DNA of 64,000 nt, from assembly GCA_002189035.1 (NCBI GenBank), contig NEEC01000012.1, forward strand, positions 2,418,001-2,482,000, given 5' to 3'. Under the pieces are notes generated by a model that worked only from the letters and a program-made list of their open reading frames with translations, was not told where the DNA came from and ran no database searches. Made by a program: the position numbers and the translations under genes. This DNA is from Utricularia gibba. Taxonomy: Eukaryota; Streptophyta; Magnoliopsida; Lamiales; Lentibulariaceae. Shown one piece after another: positions 39,655 to 54,500 of this stretch (positions are counted from its first letter, which is position 1; each line of letters begins with the position of its first letter).

Positions 39655-41934
39655 TCAGTCTGCGGTTTCTTCAACAGGCTGCTTTTTTCGTTTTCTTGTC
39701 TTCTTTCTCCCTAGGAGTACACCTCTTGCCATTAACGTCCTGAGCTTCTGTTCCTTCCTTGCCTTTACCTGCTCCTCGAAGCCATCATCAAGCAACTGCA
39801 TCCTTGCTACACGACGAGCCTTGTACACCTGCAAACAAGTTCCACGAACAGACAAGTGATTTGGATTGGAGATGATGGTGCCAGGGATCATAACAAATAC
39901 AGGCTTTCAGAAATCCTTACTCTGGTGATGTTGTTCTCGAGTACTTCCTTTTCTTGGCACTCAAACTTCTCCAGTTTTTTGCTAATAGCAGATTCTATTT
40001 CATGTACAAGGCTCACATCATTCTGTTTGTCAGGAGATAAGAAACGTGACTATCAGAACATTTAACATAAAGCGTGCACACAAAATACAAAGGGTAGAGT
40101 CTGAGCTCCTAATCTGACAGATGGATTTCACAAAAGTTGTCACCTGAGTCACAAAGCTAACTGCCAGGCCACCTCTTCCAGCTCTTGCAGTACGCCCAAC
40201 ACGATGAACATAATCCTTTGGGCCCCTATTGGGTATGGAAAGTATAGTTATCTCGAAGATGAAACAACCAAGGGCACCATCAACAATATTATGGACAGAA
40301 GGTGCTGACTACCTTGGAATATCATAGTTAATGACCAAGTCAACTGTAGGTATATCCAAACCACGGCTGGCGACATCTGTTGCAATCAAAATGTGAACTT
40401 GTTGCGATTTGAATTTGTGCAATGCCGAGAGCCTCAATGCCTGGTTTTTAAAGGAGTGCAAAGCAGCTACTTCGAGTTTGAGCTGTTCAAGCATCAAACT
40501 AAGAAGCTCACAAGTCCTGTTATATGGTGATCATACAACTTTAATGCTCAACAGATAAAGAAACGATATGAATGATACATGTACACAAGTAACTAGATGA
40601 AAGACCAGAAACTCACCGGCAGGTGGAAACAAAAATTATGGCAGATCGAATCCCTAACTCCTCCCTTTTATTCAAAATATGAAGGAGATACACATCCTTG
40701 ACATTCTTCGGGATAAAGACATACTGCTCCCTCAATGCTTGAACAGTTTTAGAACCTTGATATTCCTCATAAAAATACACTTTATTCGCTGAAACTTTAA
40801 GTAAGGCTTCTAGATCACTTGTCATAGTAGCCGAAAACAGTAGAGTATGACGATTCTTTGGCAAACACTTGAAAATAACTTTAAGTTCTTCCTCGAAGTT
40901 CACATCCATGACCTGGTCGGCTTCATCCAATACCAAAAACTGCAAAGACGCAGTTCTTCAGCCTTGATATTAAAGGGCTAAGCATATCAAGATGGAAAAT
41001 CGCTATCACCATACAAGATTATTCATCAGAAAAACTTAATATTTTGAAAGAGAACAGCATAACACCCTGAACTTGAAATTCCGAATACAACTATTAGATG
41101 ATTCATACGGACAAATATTTATCACCATAATAGACCCCATCCACATAAATTTTGAGTAACCTTCAGTAAAAACAGCAGATACAGATTCAACTTTGTAGTT
41201 CACATTTCACTTTTCACCCTTCATATTGATACATGAACTAAAAAAATGCAATCTAAATGATAAACTCAAGAGAAAGTGAGAACCTTTGTTTTAGAAAATG
41301 CATTTGAAACATCAGGATTCTCCACAATCAAAGCTTTAATTCTTCCAGGGGTACCGATCACCACATGGGGTCTTTGCATTAGGACCTGCGCCTGGTTTAT
41401 CATATTCACTCCACCCACTATCACTGCACAACGTAAACCCAATCCTGAGCCGAGGGCTCTAAACTGCTCCGACAACTGATAGGCCAGTTCTCTGGTCGGC
41501 GTCAGAACCAACGCAAATACACCAAATCGATCTTCCGCAAGACGATGGAGAATCGGAAGCGCAAAAGCCGCCGTTTTCCCACTTCCCGTCTCCGCCCGTC
41601 CCATGACATCTTTGCCCTCGAGAATCTTCGGAATGCAGTGGCGCTGCACTGGAGTCGGCTTCTTCATGCCGAGCTCCTGGCAGGTCTTTACAGCCCATTC
41701 CGCAAGACCGAGATCAGCGAAGGTGATGTCGGACGGCGTTGGGTCGAAGTTTTGATCCTTTTCAACATCTCTCTCATCGATGTTGCCTCCATTGTCTACA
41801 ACCTTGGCTCCAGCGACGTCTGATTCGAGGGACGCACGCTTTATCTTCCTCGAAGTCTTGGCGCGCTTGGAAAATAGCGGGAAAGAATCGGCATCTTCCT
41901 CCATGCCTATGGAGTCTGAAGCTCGCGGAAGCAT
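39655..41934 (-). CDS. RH36: DEAD-box ATP-dependent RNA helicase RH36 (Dbp8-like)
   Basis: Nucleolar helicase needed for 18S pre-rRNA processing (yeast Dbp8 homologue; Arabidopsis RH36/SWA3 is required for gametophyte development). Exons: 41284-41934, 40617-40939, 40313-40516, 40144-40225, 39921-40022, 39655-39828; 511 aa. Motifs in order: Q motif ([13 protein letters not shown]...TPVQ), I AETGSGKT, Ia PTRELAYQ, Ib [62 protein letters not shown]. The C-terminal tail is Lys/Arg-rich ([10 protein letters not shown]), typical of nucleolar helicases. The start is the first ATG of the long exon. No lesion. Confidence 0.96.
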
Positions 41935-42853
41935 ATTTAGGAATTGAGAAACCTAGCTAACTTTGGAACCGCTTTTGGACCAGCCATTATGTTGCTTTTG
42001 GGCTGGCTCACAGGCCCATGGGCTATTCCTTTGTATTGCTACATCATTTACAAGGTACCACCCTCTTACATAAAAGGTCGGGGACTCAATGTTGATATTC
42101 CAATATATCACATATGGGAGAGAGGATGAGGATCTAGTTAAATATAAGATTCTTCTAATTTTCCTGAAATAAAAAAATTGAAAATTATGAGAATTGAGTA
42201 TTTAAAATAAAAAATATCATATAAAAAAAATATGAATCGTAATATTTAATATCATGATCAAACATGAGCACACAATGATAAGACATAATTCAATAAATAC
42301 GTTAATTGGTTAAATATGAGAGACTATAAGGTTTGAAGTTAATTAAATATAGAAATTATCATAATCTTGTACAGTGCAATTCCTCAAAAGATGAAATGTA
42401 AAACTATAAAAATTAAAAAATCATAACAGAATATTGTCTACAAATAGTGGATCATGACAGGACCTACGATTCCAACTAAATGGAGGGGAACCATTGAAAT
42501 GGTTCTATTGCAATGGTTCTTCAACCTTTTCTTGACTTCTAACAATCAGAATGCCAAAAAAATCGAAAGATTCGCATAAAGATTTCGATGCTCATTGCGT
42601 TTTCGTAACACAATCGAATATCAGGTTCATATGTAGCTGATGCAATAGCATGTTCTGTTCTTTTCTATGCGTTGCCTATCACCTGCATTCTGCAATGCAA
42701 GCATGCTAACCAACCAGCCTTCATTACCGGAAGGGTATGAACTATACAACTGTGAAATATACATACATGGAGGCCTGCAGCCTTGTGCTGTTAAGGCAGC
42801 TCATGAGGAGGGCGTGGCAGATGGAATCTTTGAGAGGCAGGAAAGGGTTGCTC
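41935..42853. other. Spacer between RH36 and the FtsH-like gene
   Basis: RH36 promoter, AT-rich stretch, then the likely 3' UTR of the next minus-strand gene. No gene recognised. Confidence 0.4.
41999..42024. promoter_or_regulatory. Site II elements upstream of RH36
   Basis: TGGGCT at 41999-42004, GGCCCA at 42013-42018 and TGGGCT at 42019-42024, 65-90 bases upstream of the start codon. These match the TGGGCY motif of plant ribosome-biogenesis promoters. Confidence 0.6.
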
Positions 42854-44842
42854 TCATCTTTTGGAAGACATGGCTTCTTCGATTCTCCGTATAACCACAC
42901 TCAAGCCGCAATTGTCTTCCAGGGCTTTGACAGCAGCGAGGTGGGCGTGCTTGTGCCATTTCAGAAGATTGTAGGCTTGCAAAACAGACCAGCGGGCTTG
43001 ATTCGACATCTGCAAGTGTATACCTTAGTGTTGGTTGTCAAAAGAATAAGCTGCGGTAATAAGTTTTACCCTTCTCTGCACTAAATTTCTCTAAGCCTGT
43101 CTGTAATGGTAAGGAAAGTGCATTTTAAACATGAAAGACATGGTCCATTAGTTCATGAAGAATTCAAAACCGGAAGCATTTGATCCCATACTCATGCCAT
43201 TTTGATGTAAAGGAGTTTTAAAAACAGAGGAGGACCTGTGGTGTTGACAGGGGAGGATCAAGAAGAACGCAGATGCTCCTGAACAGATTTTCATCATTTT
43301 CGCCGCCCTGAGCCTCACCATACACGAGAGCTTCGGCAGCTATTCCGGCAAAAAGGACCATACAGTATCTGAAAGAGTCGATTATATAACAGGTCCATTG
43401 AGTGATCATTGTTAGTCGTCAAGCTACATACATTTCTACAGCGAAGCCAGAAGTTTACGAACCTATCGAAAGCTGCACCACTGACACGCCCCTCAGCAAG
43501 CTCATTTTGGAGGTTTTCATCCCAAAACTGTGTCCCTGCCTTCAAAACTCTTGATATAAGATAGCAAGAGGAGAAAGGAGGTTTCAACAAAATACACATC
43601 CAGAAAAAATACTAACAAAGAACCATCGTCAGCTTTATATGCTTATTCGTATGATAGTTTAAAGAAGGAAATAAAAAAAACATGCATTAACTAAGATGTG
43701 CAAACTACCCACAAATCATGGAGAAAAACAATATTCTGGATGTAAGAATTCATTGAGAAGCAAGATAAGGCACCTGGCCCTGAATGCCCATTTGCATTGC
43801 AATTATAGGATCGAATATCACACCACGGATAGGACAACCCATCAGATATGCTGCAAGAAAGTGAAGCAAACCATCTCATCATGCACGTCCACTATTTAAT
43901 CGACATATTATACTTGGTTTCACTGCCAATTCTAACAGATTGCGCATGTAAAAAATATGGCTTACCAACAAGAAGATGACCAGCTTCATGGACTAAGATA
44001 CGGCGTTTATACGGCGGCCAATAACTGGAGATCAGAGCTAAGCAAGAACCACCAAGAAAAATTGCATCCAGGATTGCCAATCCCAATACTGCCGTCAGGT
44101 TTGGTCTGATATCGATACCCTGATTCAGCAGAATAGACATCCCAGCCAATGAAGCAATCAAGACAAAGCTTGAGCTTCCAGATAGTCCCCATTTCTTGGG
44201 AAAAACTTAGATACTGCACCCACAAATGTACTAAGAAGAAAGTAACAAATCCAATTGCACTATCCCAAAGCTACCATCTATCGAAATGCCGTATACCTTC
44301 TAATCCAGTTGACGACGTCAACACTGTTGGCGTTACCTCTCTTGGTCCCTCTAAAACTGCGCAACAAAAGAAACACTTCCGCTAACAGCAAACTAGGTAA
44401 AAAAAGAACCCATATCACAATTACCAATATTCCGGTACTTCCCGAAGCTGGGCAACAACCCTCTATCCTGGAGAAAAGAATAGGCGCTCCCAACAAGCCT
44501 CATATCATCAGCATTCAGGCAGGTATCCAGAATATCCCAGTCCCTCCCAGAACCCAGCACGCCCAATTCACCATTTACAGGCTTGGAAAACTCCACAGAC
44601 GAGTTACCCTGCTCAACAGAAACCCGCTTTAGGAGTCGAATAGCTCGAGCAAGATCCTTTTTCTTGACTGCCTCATCATATTCTGCCCACTCCCGAACCG
44701 CTCTGATTCTCGTGGAGGACCCAATTGCCATGCTTCGCGAAAGAAGCGAAGTCGACGGGAACGCAAATGATGTAGAATGAGGTGACAAAATTGATGCAAG
44801 ACGGGCACCGGAGTGCATAGGGTGCGACGGCATTTTCGCCAT
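42854..44842 (-). CDS. Plastid FtsH-like zinc-metallopeptidase family protein (At5g27290-like)
   Basis: Chloroplast membrane protein related to the FtsH/M41 peptidase domain but lacking an AAA+ ATPase region. Exons: 44425-44842, 44297-44356, 43966-44205, 43774-43850, 43463-43539, 43236-43368, 42854-43009; 386 aa. The N terminus is Ser-rich and transit-like. Two hydrophobic segments follow (FVLIASLAGMSILL; TAVLGLAILDAIFLGGSCLAL), then the zinc motif HEAGH at about residues 232-236 and AYLMGCPIRGVIFDP. AGIAAEALVYGEAQGGENDE supplies the third-ligand region. Exon 3 keeps frame only if its acceptor is the AAG at 44206-44208; the stronger-looking GCAG at 44214-44217 would shift the frame. Alternatively one base is missing at 44198-44200. 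Protein identity is firm; that junction is not. Confidence 0.85.
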
Positions 44843-45346
44843 GGGAGCTGCAGCTATGGTGAAATTGCCGATAAATAATTTCTGGAAACCTTTTTTTTTC
44901 TTATTTAATTGTAATTCATTAATAAAAATGATTAAACCCCCTAAACTCGCATTAATTACCTTCAACTCTCACCTAATTGCGAGTACATGTAAACTGTTTA
45001 GAATCATAAATTGATCTGAATCATCATACAATTTATATATATTAACATTAATTAAACTTAATTTATAAGTTATGAACCTAATTGATTGAAATATCTAATT
45101 CATTTGATACAAAATATATCTTTTTATTGTTGAGTTACATTTCAAACCTAATCTACCTATATCCGTTGTTGGATTTTAGCACAATTTCTACATATCTTAA
45201 TATGAAATAATTTCCTTAGCTCAAAGTTCCCTCATGATGACTGGAAAGAACTTCCATCATCAATCAATGGTATGGAAATCAATAGATTACAACACGGCAG
45301 CTTGGCCTCTAACAAATATCTATGCTCCTGGGACTGAAAAAGAACA
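44843..45346. other. Spacer between the FtsH-like gene and KRR1
   Basis: Leader and promoter of the FtsH-like gene and the 3' region of KRR1, mostly AT-rich. No gene. Confidence 0.5.
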
Positions 45347-47925
<2,579 letters not shown>

Positions 47926-48021
47926 AATTGCAACACACCAGTATCTGAAGGAAGGGCTTTGGAACACCAAATTTGGGGAAAATTAACGTGCCAAAATCCC
48001 ATTAAATACTCCAGCAGAAAT

Positions 48022-48084
48022 TGGGCTGACAAAATTAGCAACCCGAGCCCAATACGCTGCCCAAATGCATTCACAGCCCAACAA
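48022..48084. promoter_or_regulatory. Site II elements upstream of KRR1
   Basis: TGGGCT at about 48022-48027 and further AGCCCA/GCCCAA copies up to about 48084, 100-160 bases upstream of the KRR1 start. Confidence 0.5.
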
Positions 48085-48283
48085 TCAGTACAAGGCTCCG
48101 CCCATTGTACACCACCCTTTCAACTTGTCATAATATCCCCCATTATATCTAAAAATAAATAATAAAACCAGTTTAAAATTTCAATCTTGATGGGGTATAA
48201 ATGTGATTGGATAATCTACCACTTAAAAATAGTCAAAAGGTGTCCTGAAAAACTGGCACAAGGCGACAAATCGATATGTGTTA

Positions 48284-48607
48284 GGGCATGTTTGGTAACA
48301 GGTTTGGAATAATATAGGTTAGAATTATTAAGTTTTAGAATTGTGTTTAAAATTATCCCTCTTTAAATATAAACAAGTTTGGTAGTGGTATTTATTTAAA
48401 ACCTGATTTCATAATTTGAATTATTTAGTAACAAACATCCTGTTTATTTTAAACCCATGAGGGGGGTGGGTTGAATTTAAACCCATAAAACCAGGAAAAT
48501 TGTTGTTTAATTTAAACTTGGTGTTAAACTAATCTCTTCTACCAAACAAAGGTAATATTAAACCAAACCTGGTAAAACTAGTCTAACCACCCCTACCAAA
48601 CAGCCCC
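48284..48607. mobile_element. MITE-like element with terminal inverted repeats
   Basis: 324 bp. The left end GGGCATGTTTGGTAACAGG is matched in reverse complement by the right end CCCCTACCAAACAGCCCC, and the symmetry continues inward (GGTTTGGAATAATATA against GGTTTGGTTTAATATT). It has no coding capacity. The GGGC.TGTTTGG ends are common in plant Tourist/hAT-type MITEs. TTA precedes the left end but the right flank is TTC, so a perfect target duplication is not seen. Confidence 0.65.
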
Positions 48608-50502
48608 TTCGAGTTTTGCTAGGTGTTGCCGTTTTAGACAATCTGAAAAATAGTTGAATTACGGCAATGGGATAACGGTCGTCAGTTATCCGAAAGCACG
48701 AACACAGTACGTACAGCAGGCGTAGAAAGTACCCGGCATCTATAAAATTCAAAATTCGATCAAACTAATATTTTCTATAAATATAAGAAATTCTGAAGAT
48801 AAATGAGTTGAACTCCAATACTTCTAACTTGTATCTTTTCTATATTACCATTTAGTGAAATCATTTTTCGATGAGCTTCGATAGCTTCGTGGTTTTTTCG
48901 TTTTGTGATGGTTTCCATATTAAAATCCCTATCTTTCTTCATTTCTATTGACCACATCGCATCGCACAAAACATTGAAATCTTAATCGGATACGATGCGT
49001 CCGACCGTATACCTAACCCGAAAATCAGTCTCTGCCACAAAGCCGATTTCCAATCACACTTTAAATCCAATTACATAATAAATGTAAGTCATATTAAAAA
49101 AAAATATTAATTATTAATTATTATTGATTCACAATCTATTATATAATTGATTATTTCATTTTTATTTTTCAATGTAAAATTTATTTTTCGAATAAACATC
49201 AATTTTGATATTATACCAAACGAGTGGCTGGCTATAGTTACCGTAATATGGCTTAAGGTGGTGTATTGGGTTGGAATCGAAGCAAGGGAATCCCCACGGC
49301 AACGACACGTCAGGGGTTAGGGCCGGTCTTGTCTGAAAACTCTTATTACGCCAGTGCGTGGTTAAGACACGCCAAGTCATGATCAGAACCTCAAAGTCTG
49401 ATAAGCTTTTGGGGGTGGAGGGACACTCTTGCCCAATTCAAACCAAAAAACGCACCAAAAGCCAACAAATGAACGTTGAATGACGGCTTTACGCACAGAA
49501 AACGCCATGTGAATGCCGAGAAAAGGGGAAGCAAACACCCAACCCACTCATGCTGCTTCGTTTTCCAATAAAGCACAACCTTTGATTCATGGAGTGTGGA
49601 ATCAAATGAGAGCCTTCTCCTTTTTCATAATAATTTTATATTATCATACAAAAAAATTAAAATTTAAAAATAGATTCGATTTTATCATTCATAATATACG
49701 AATTGAAAGTACAGGTCACGGAAAGGATAAAATACGAACTTCTCTTTTGTGACCTTCACGAACAAGATAAGGGGAACAGTAAAGTCGACCCAGAAAATAA
49801 TTGCACAACAACCACAACACCAACATTTATTTCTTTTTTTGCCTCAAATATTATTTATATTCATGCCCTGGGCCGCCCTTTCACGGAGACGTGACATAAA
49901 AAAAAACACATTTTCCTTTTCGGATTTTAATATTCCGGGTATTTAATTTTTTAAATCATTTGGAATACTCATAATTAATATTTTTTCCTGGTCAAAATAA
50001 GGGATAATTTAAATGGGTTTCCACGAGGGGAATTTTTTATAAAGAAAAGGGAATTAATTAAAGGGGGAGGAATAATCTGTAATTATATGAAGGATTTGGT
50101 GTGTATTTGAAAACTACTATATCTGGATTCCTTTCCTTGGGATGCTAAGTCAAGCGTTAATCACTATAATTAAGGCAATAATCAACCGGTGGAATAGATT
50201 TGGTACGCCAGTAAACACCACGCGGGTGACCGGCACTTGACGTTGAAAACAGAGAATTTACCGCCGGTTCGGGTAACCGTATCTTTTATAATAGTAATTT
50301 AGAAATAATGTTGGAGTGTGGGCTGGCTGGCTGGCTACCTTCATATATTTAGAACATGGTGGTGGTGTGTTCGCCACCTTCTTCTTCCTCGCACCATCAT
50401 TCTTCACTGAGAAAGCGCAAAAGAGAGAAGTCACAGGATTCCTCCATTTTGTGTTGTGAATATTGGGTACTTTGGTTGGTCGGGGAATACCCGTATGCGA
50501 TA

Positions 50503-51534
50503 ATGGCGTTTGAAGCTCGGTGCACCGGACAATTTCCGCCGCTGCTGCTGGGGAACAGGTAAGAGTCTGATTTCCTTTGATTTTTGAGATGATGGGTGTG
50601 GGCGGTTGGTTGAATTGGGGTGTTTTGTGCAGAGATTTAATGGCGATGAATTTTGTTGGAGATGGGTGTGGGGTGCAAATGGGTTACGGGGTTCTGGATC
50701 CGGTTACAGGGGCATCGACGGCGACGGGGATGGGAGTTCCGTTTTACGGCGCTGCCGTGTGTGATACGTACGGGATGGGGAGTGTCAATGAGAAATCAAA
50801 CAGTAGTCTAGCGTGGGCCGCTCCGCGTCTGAGGAAGCGTTCCAGAGTGGAGGCGGCGAATCCGTTGTTGGAGAGCCCCGGGGTTTTTTCTCTTTTAGGC
50901 AATGATTTCTCGCTACACTGCCAACAGCAGCAGTTACAGATCGATCGGTTTATTGCACATCACGTAAGTTTCCTCTGCTTAACCGTGCTTCCTTGCTGTG
51001 GAATCCGATCGATTGACCGGTGACCAATTTTTAACGCAGACCGATAAGTTGCGAGACGAAATCGAGCGGAGGGGATGTTCACGGCGGATACTGCCGGCGT
51101 TGGAGGATCACATACTCAAGAAACTGAAGGCGAAGGAGGAAGAAATCACGAAGATCGGAAAACTGAACTGGGCGTTAGAGGAACGTGTGAAATCCCTGTC
51201 GCTCGAGAATCAAATCTTAAAAGACTTGGCCCAGACAAACGAAGCCACCGCCAACGCTCTCCGCTGCAATCTCCAAGAACTCCTCGCTCAGGTCCAAGAC
51301 CGCGCCACCAACGAAGAGTCCAGCTGCGGCAGCTCCACGGCCGAGTTTCCCCCCGCCGTCGCATGGGAGGACAAACGTTTCTGCAGAAGTTGCCGGAGAG
51401 AAGAATCCTCCGTCCTCCTCCTCCCCTGCCGCCACCTCGTCCTATGTAACTCCTGCGTTTCTTCTCTCAGTAACTGCCCCGTCTGCAACTCCGTGAAAAC
51501 CGGCAGCCTCCATGTTAATCTCTCCGCCGTGTAG
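50503..51534 (+). CDS. BOI/SBP1-type RING E3 ubiquitin ligase
   Basis: Family of BOTRYTIS-SUSCEPTIBLE1 INTERACTOR and its relatives (BRGs), which limit cell death and gibberellin responses. Exons: 50503-50558, 50633-50963, 51040-51534, 293 aa. The start MAFEARCTGQFPPLLLGNR matches the family N terminus (M-A-x-E-A-R). A coiled-coil region at about residues 130-215 (KLRDEIERRGC...LKKLKAKEEEITKIGKLNWALEERV) is the SBP/BOI signature, followed by the C-terminal RING at 244-278 (CRSC, PCRHLVLC, NSC, CPVC). An in-frame ATG at 50356 would add 49 residues with no family support, so the ATG at 50503 is preferred. Phases agree; no lesion. Confidence 0.92.
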
Positions 51535-54500
51535 AAGTTCACATTTTGTCCCTCCCGGTGAAGATATTTAATTCCAAATATTATTTCTGATTGAATATTA
51601 AATCGTTAATATAATAAAAAGCTGGCACCGGTTCAAATCGATCCGACTCGTGGTGGGAACATATTCCATGGTTCGATTCATGGAAGTCGTACTTGAGGGC
51701 ATGACTCGAGAGCGACGCGTCGTGTCCAAAGCCGACACGTAGGACGCGGGCAAAATGTCGCTGTTACAAGCGTACATCTATCTGCACAGCGGTTCAAAGC
51801 TGTGCACCGCAGAGTAAAAAAAAATAATAATAAAAATATTATTCAGTGGGGCCCACCAATTTTCTTGATTATTTCTTACATCGTTTATTCGAGGACAGTG
51901 GTGTGTGGGTTGAGCCTCCAGTCTTCAGCGCCTTTTGCGTATGGCGCACGATGCACCACCTTTTTTCTGTACCTAAATCATTATTTAAATATTAAAAAAC
52001 ACAGTTCGATAAAATATTAAATACAATTTATGCAGAGATAGGACGTTTGGTTTTTGTCACATCCCAGGTACAATAATGTCGTTGTCATAATGTTTGCCAC
52101 CCCGCATTTTTCACCCATAGGAAGTAATAATATTCAGCGTCTTTGATTACTGGCACGGGATCAGGGTTTGATTAATGGGAGGTTAGCGTTTCTTAGTACG
52201 CCATAATGGATCGAATCAATTATTATTTTTATATTTTTTTAAAGTACATTTATATCATCACATTAAAATATATAATAAATTATTTTATTAAATTGTATAA
52301 TTTAACTTTATACTAATATACATGATAGTTTTATAATATCTAAATTGATTTATTCACATAATATCAAACTTATATTCTATATAATTTTAATCAGACTTTA
52401 AATTACATATATGACCAATGCCAAATTAGTGGACGTCATTTATGATAACTCATATATTCTATATCACGTATTAAGTTAAAAAATTTATATTAGAGGTGAT
52501 CAATTTTATCATACAAACTTGAAAAGGTATGTCCAAAATTCTAATACACCCAATTAGTAGCCGGATTCTGTGGAATATAATCATTTCCATGGACGCATTA
52601 GAAATTTGGCCATATTCTCATCATTTTATGAAAAAAGTGTCCACGTTTTTTTAAATGTTTAACTTAATGTATGAATACAGTGTACGGACAACCAATTTTC
52701 TAAATGACAATCATTGACACTCTCATTATAAAAAAAAAAGATAGGATCGGAGTCAAAAAGCTTATCCGTGCAAAGTGAATTCGTAAAATGTGAATAACGG
52801 GCGAAATAATGCAGAGGGGAGACGTGCACGGCACTGGGTGCGGATAACTGAGTAGAGTCGCGACGCGGGGTTTGGAATTTGGATTGAAACGGGATCCCGA
52901 AGCCTGTTGGCGTCAGTCAAATTTCAGGGAATGAATTGAATGGCGTGTAGGGAGGGAGGGGCGTGGTCGCATTGAAGCACGGGCTTCCGCATTTACGTGG
53001 GAAGGTGCGGTCATGACTGACTGAGGCCCCCGCTATTCAGACAGACACACAGACAGACAGCCAGACCGGACCGCCCCGGGCCGCATCTCTTTCCTTAATA
53101 ATTGAATTGAGGGACGACGGAGGACACTCAAAGACACTGCCCCAATGCCCTCCCAATCTCAATTATTACACACACATGCCTCCTCCTCATCGCTTTCAAC
53201 GTGTCCTCATCATTGCCCGCCATTTATTTTATTTTTACAAAAGGTAAAAGCTTCGACAAGAAGCAACTACCCTTCCTCGTGCCCTGTAAATAATTGAATT
53301 ACTTACACCGGGGGAAAAAAAAATGTGGGCCCCGGATTCCAACTCCTAGAAATATAATCGTTTATGTGTATTTTTTTTAATTTAGTGTGTTAGATATGAT
53401 TTAGGAGTATCCAATTTTTTAAATAAGATTATTTATAATTTTCTTCGGGAGTGGGTCCCACAGGATCAGGACCATCTATCGCTTTACGACCGGCACCCTT
53501 TAACCCCAGCGCACGTGACGTTGAATAGGCAGAAAGAACCCCTCTTTCACCTTTTTCTTTTATCTTTATTTTTTCCCCCCTCCCCCCTCCCACCTAAAGT
53601 AAAAACTTTAACCTAGCGGAGTTTACTTTTTATTATTATTTTTTAAAAATAAAATAAAACACAAATTACTTTAATTTAAGAAAGCCGACGTGGTCGTTGG
53701 ACCCCACACAGATTTACATAGAACCCCTCCGTATTGGTCCAATCTCACACTCATCTTCTTTAAAGAAGTCTATGGTAGGTTAATTTAATTATTAATATGT
53801 TTCAATTATTTGTTGAAATTATTAATAGTTTATTTATTGGTGGAATATGGATAGAAATAGTAAGTAGTGAGTACATAATTGGATTATTTTTATCTATTAA
53901 AAAGGAAAGCGGTATTTGGGCGCGTCACATCTACATGATACTGATTTTTGTGCAAGGGGTGCACATCATACCACCCCATCAGCATTCATGGCAACGACGT
54001 GGGGATATTATTTTTATTCATTTTCAATTATTAGTCCAACAATAATTTTGGCTCCTTGTTTTTGATAGGTCCGCGTTCTAATAATTAATTATTTCACCTC
54101 TTTTCCTTTTCAATGCCGAGAGGCCCAACCGACCGACGATGCGGATATGTGCGTCTCAGCACCACTCCTTGATCGCCACGTGGCGGGTATTGTTTCTCAA
54201 GGATCCATGATCTTGCATTATTGACCATGATGATGATGATGATGAGTCTTGATCATCATGAGCATGTCTTGGGGAGCCCCATGGGCCCCAGTCGGGAGGA
54301 AGGTTGAGAAATTGATTTTGGCGAGGTGGGGTTTCTTCAGGGTTCATGTCATGAGATGGATCCAAGAGATTAGACCGGGAATTGATGGCTGACGGGGACA
54401 ACCAACATGACATGGTGGATGGCCCCTTATTTATGTCCTATCAAATTTATAATTACGTCAAAAACATCAAATTTTAATATTTTAGTAAAATGAATATTTA

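Larger units (their letters stand above)
47926..50502. other. Spacer between KRR1 and the BOI-type RING gene
   Basis: KRR1 promoter, a MITE-like element (48284-48607), AT-rich DNA, and the leader of the RING gene. An in-frame upstream ATG at 50356 belongs to that leader or to a longer form. No other gene recognised. Confidence 0.4.
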
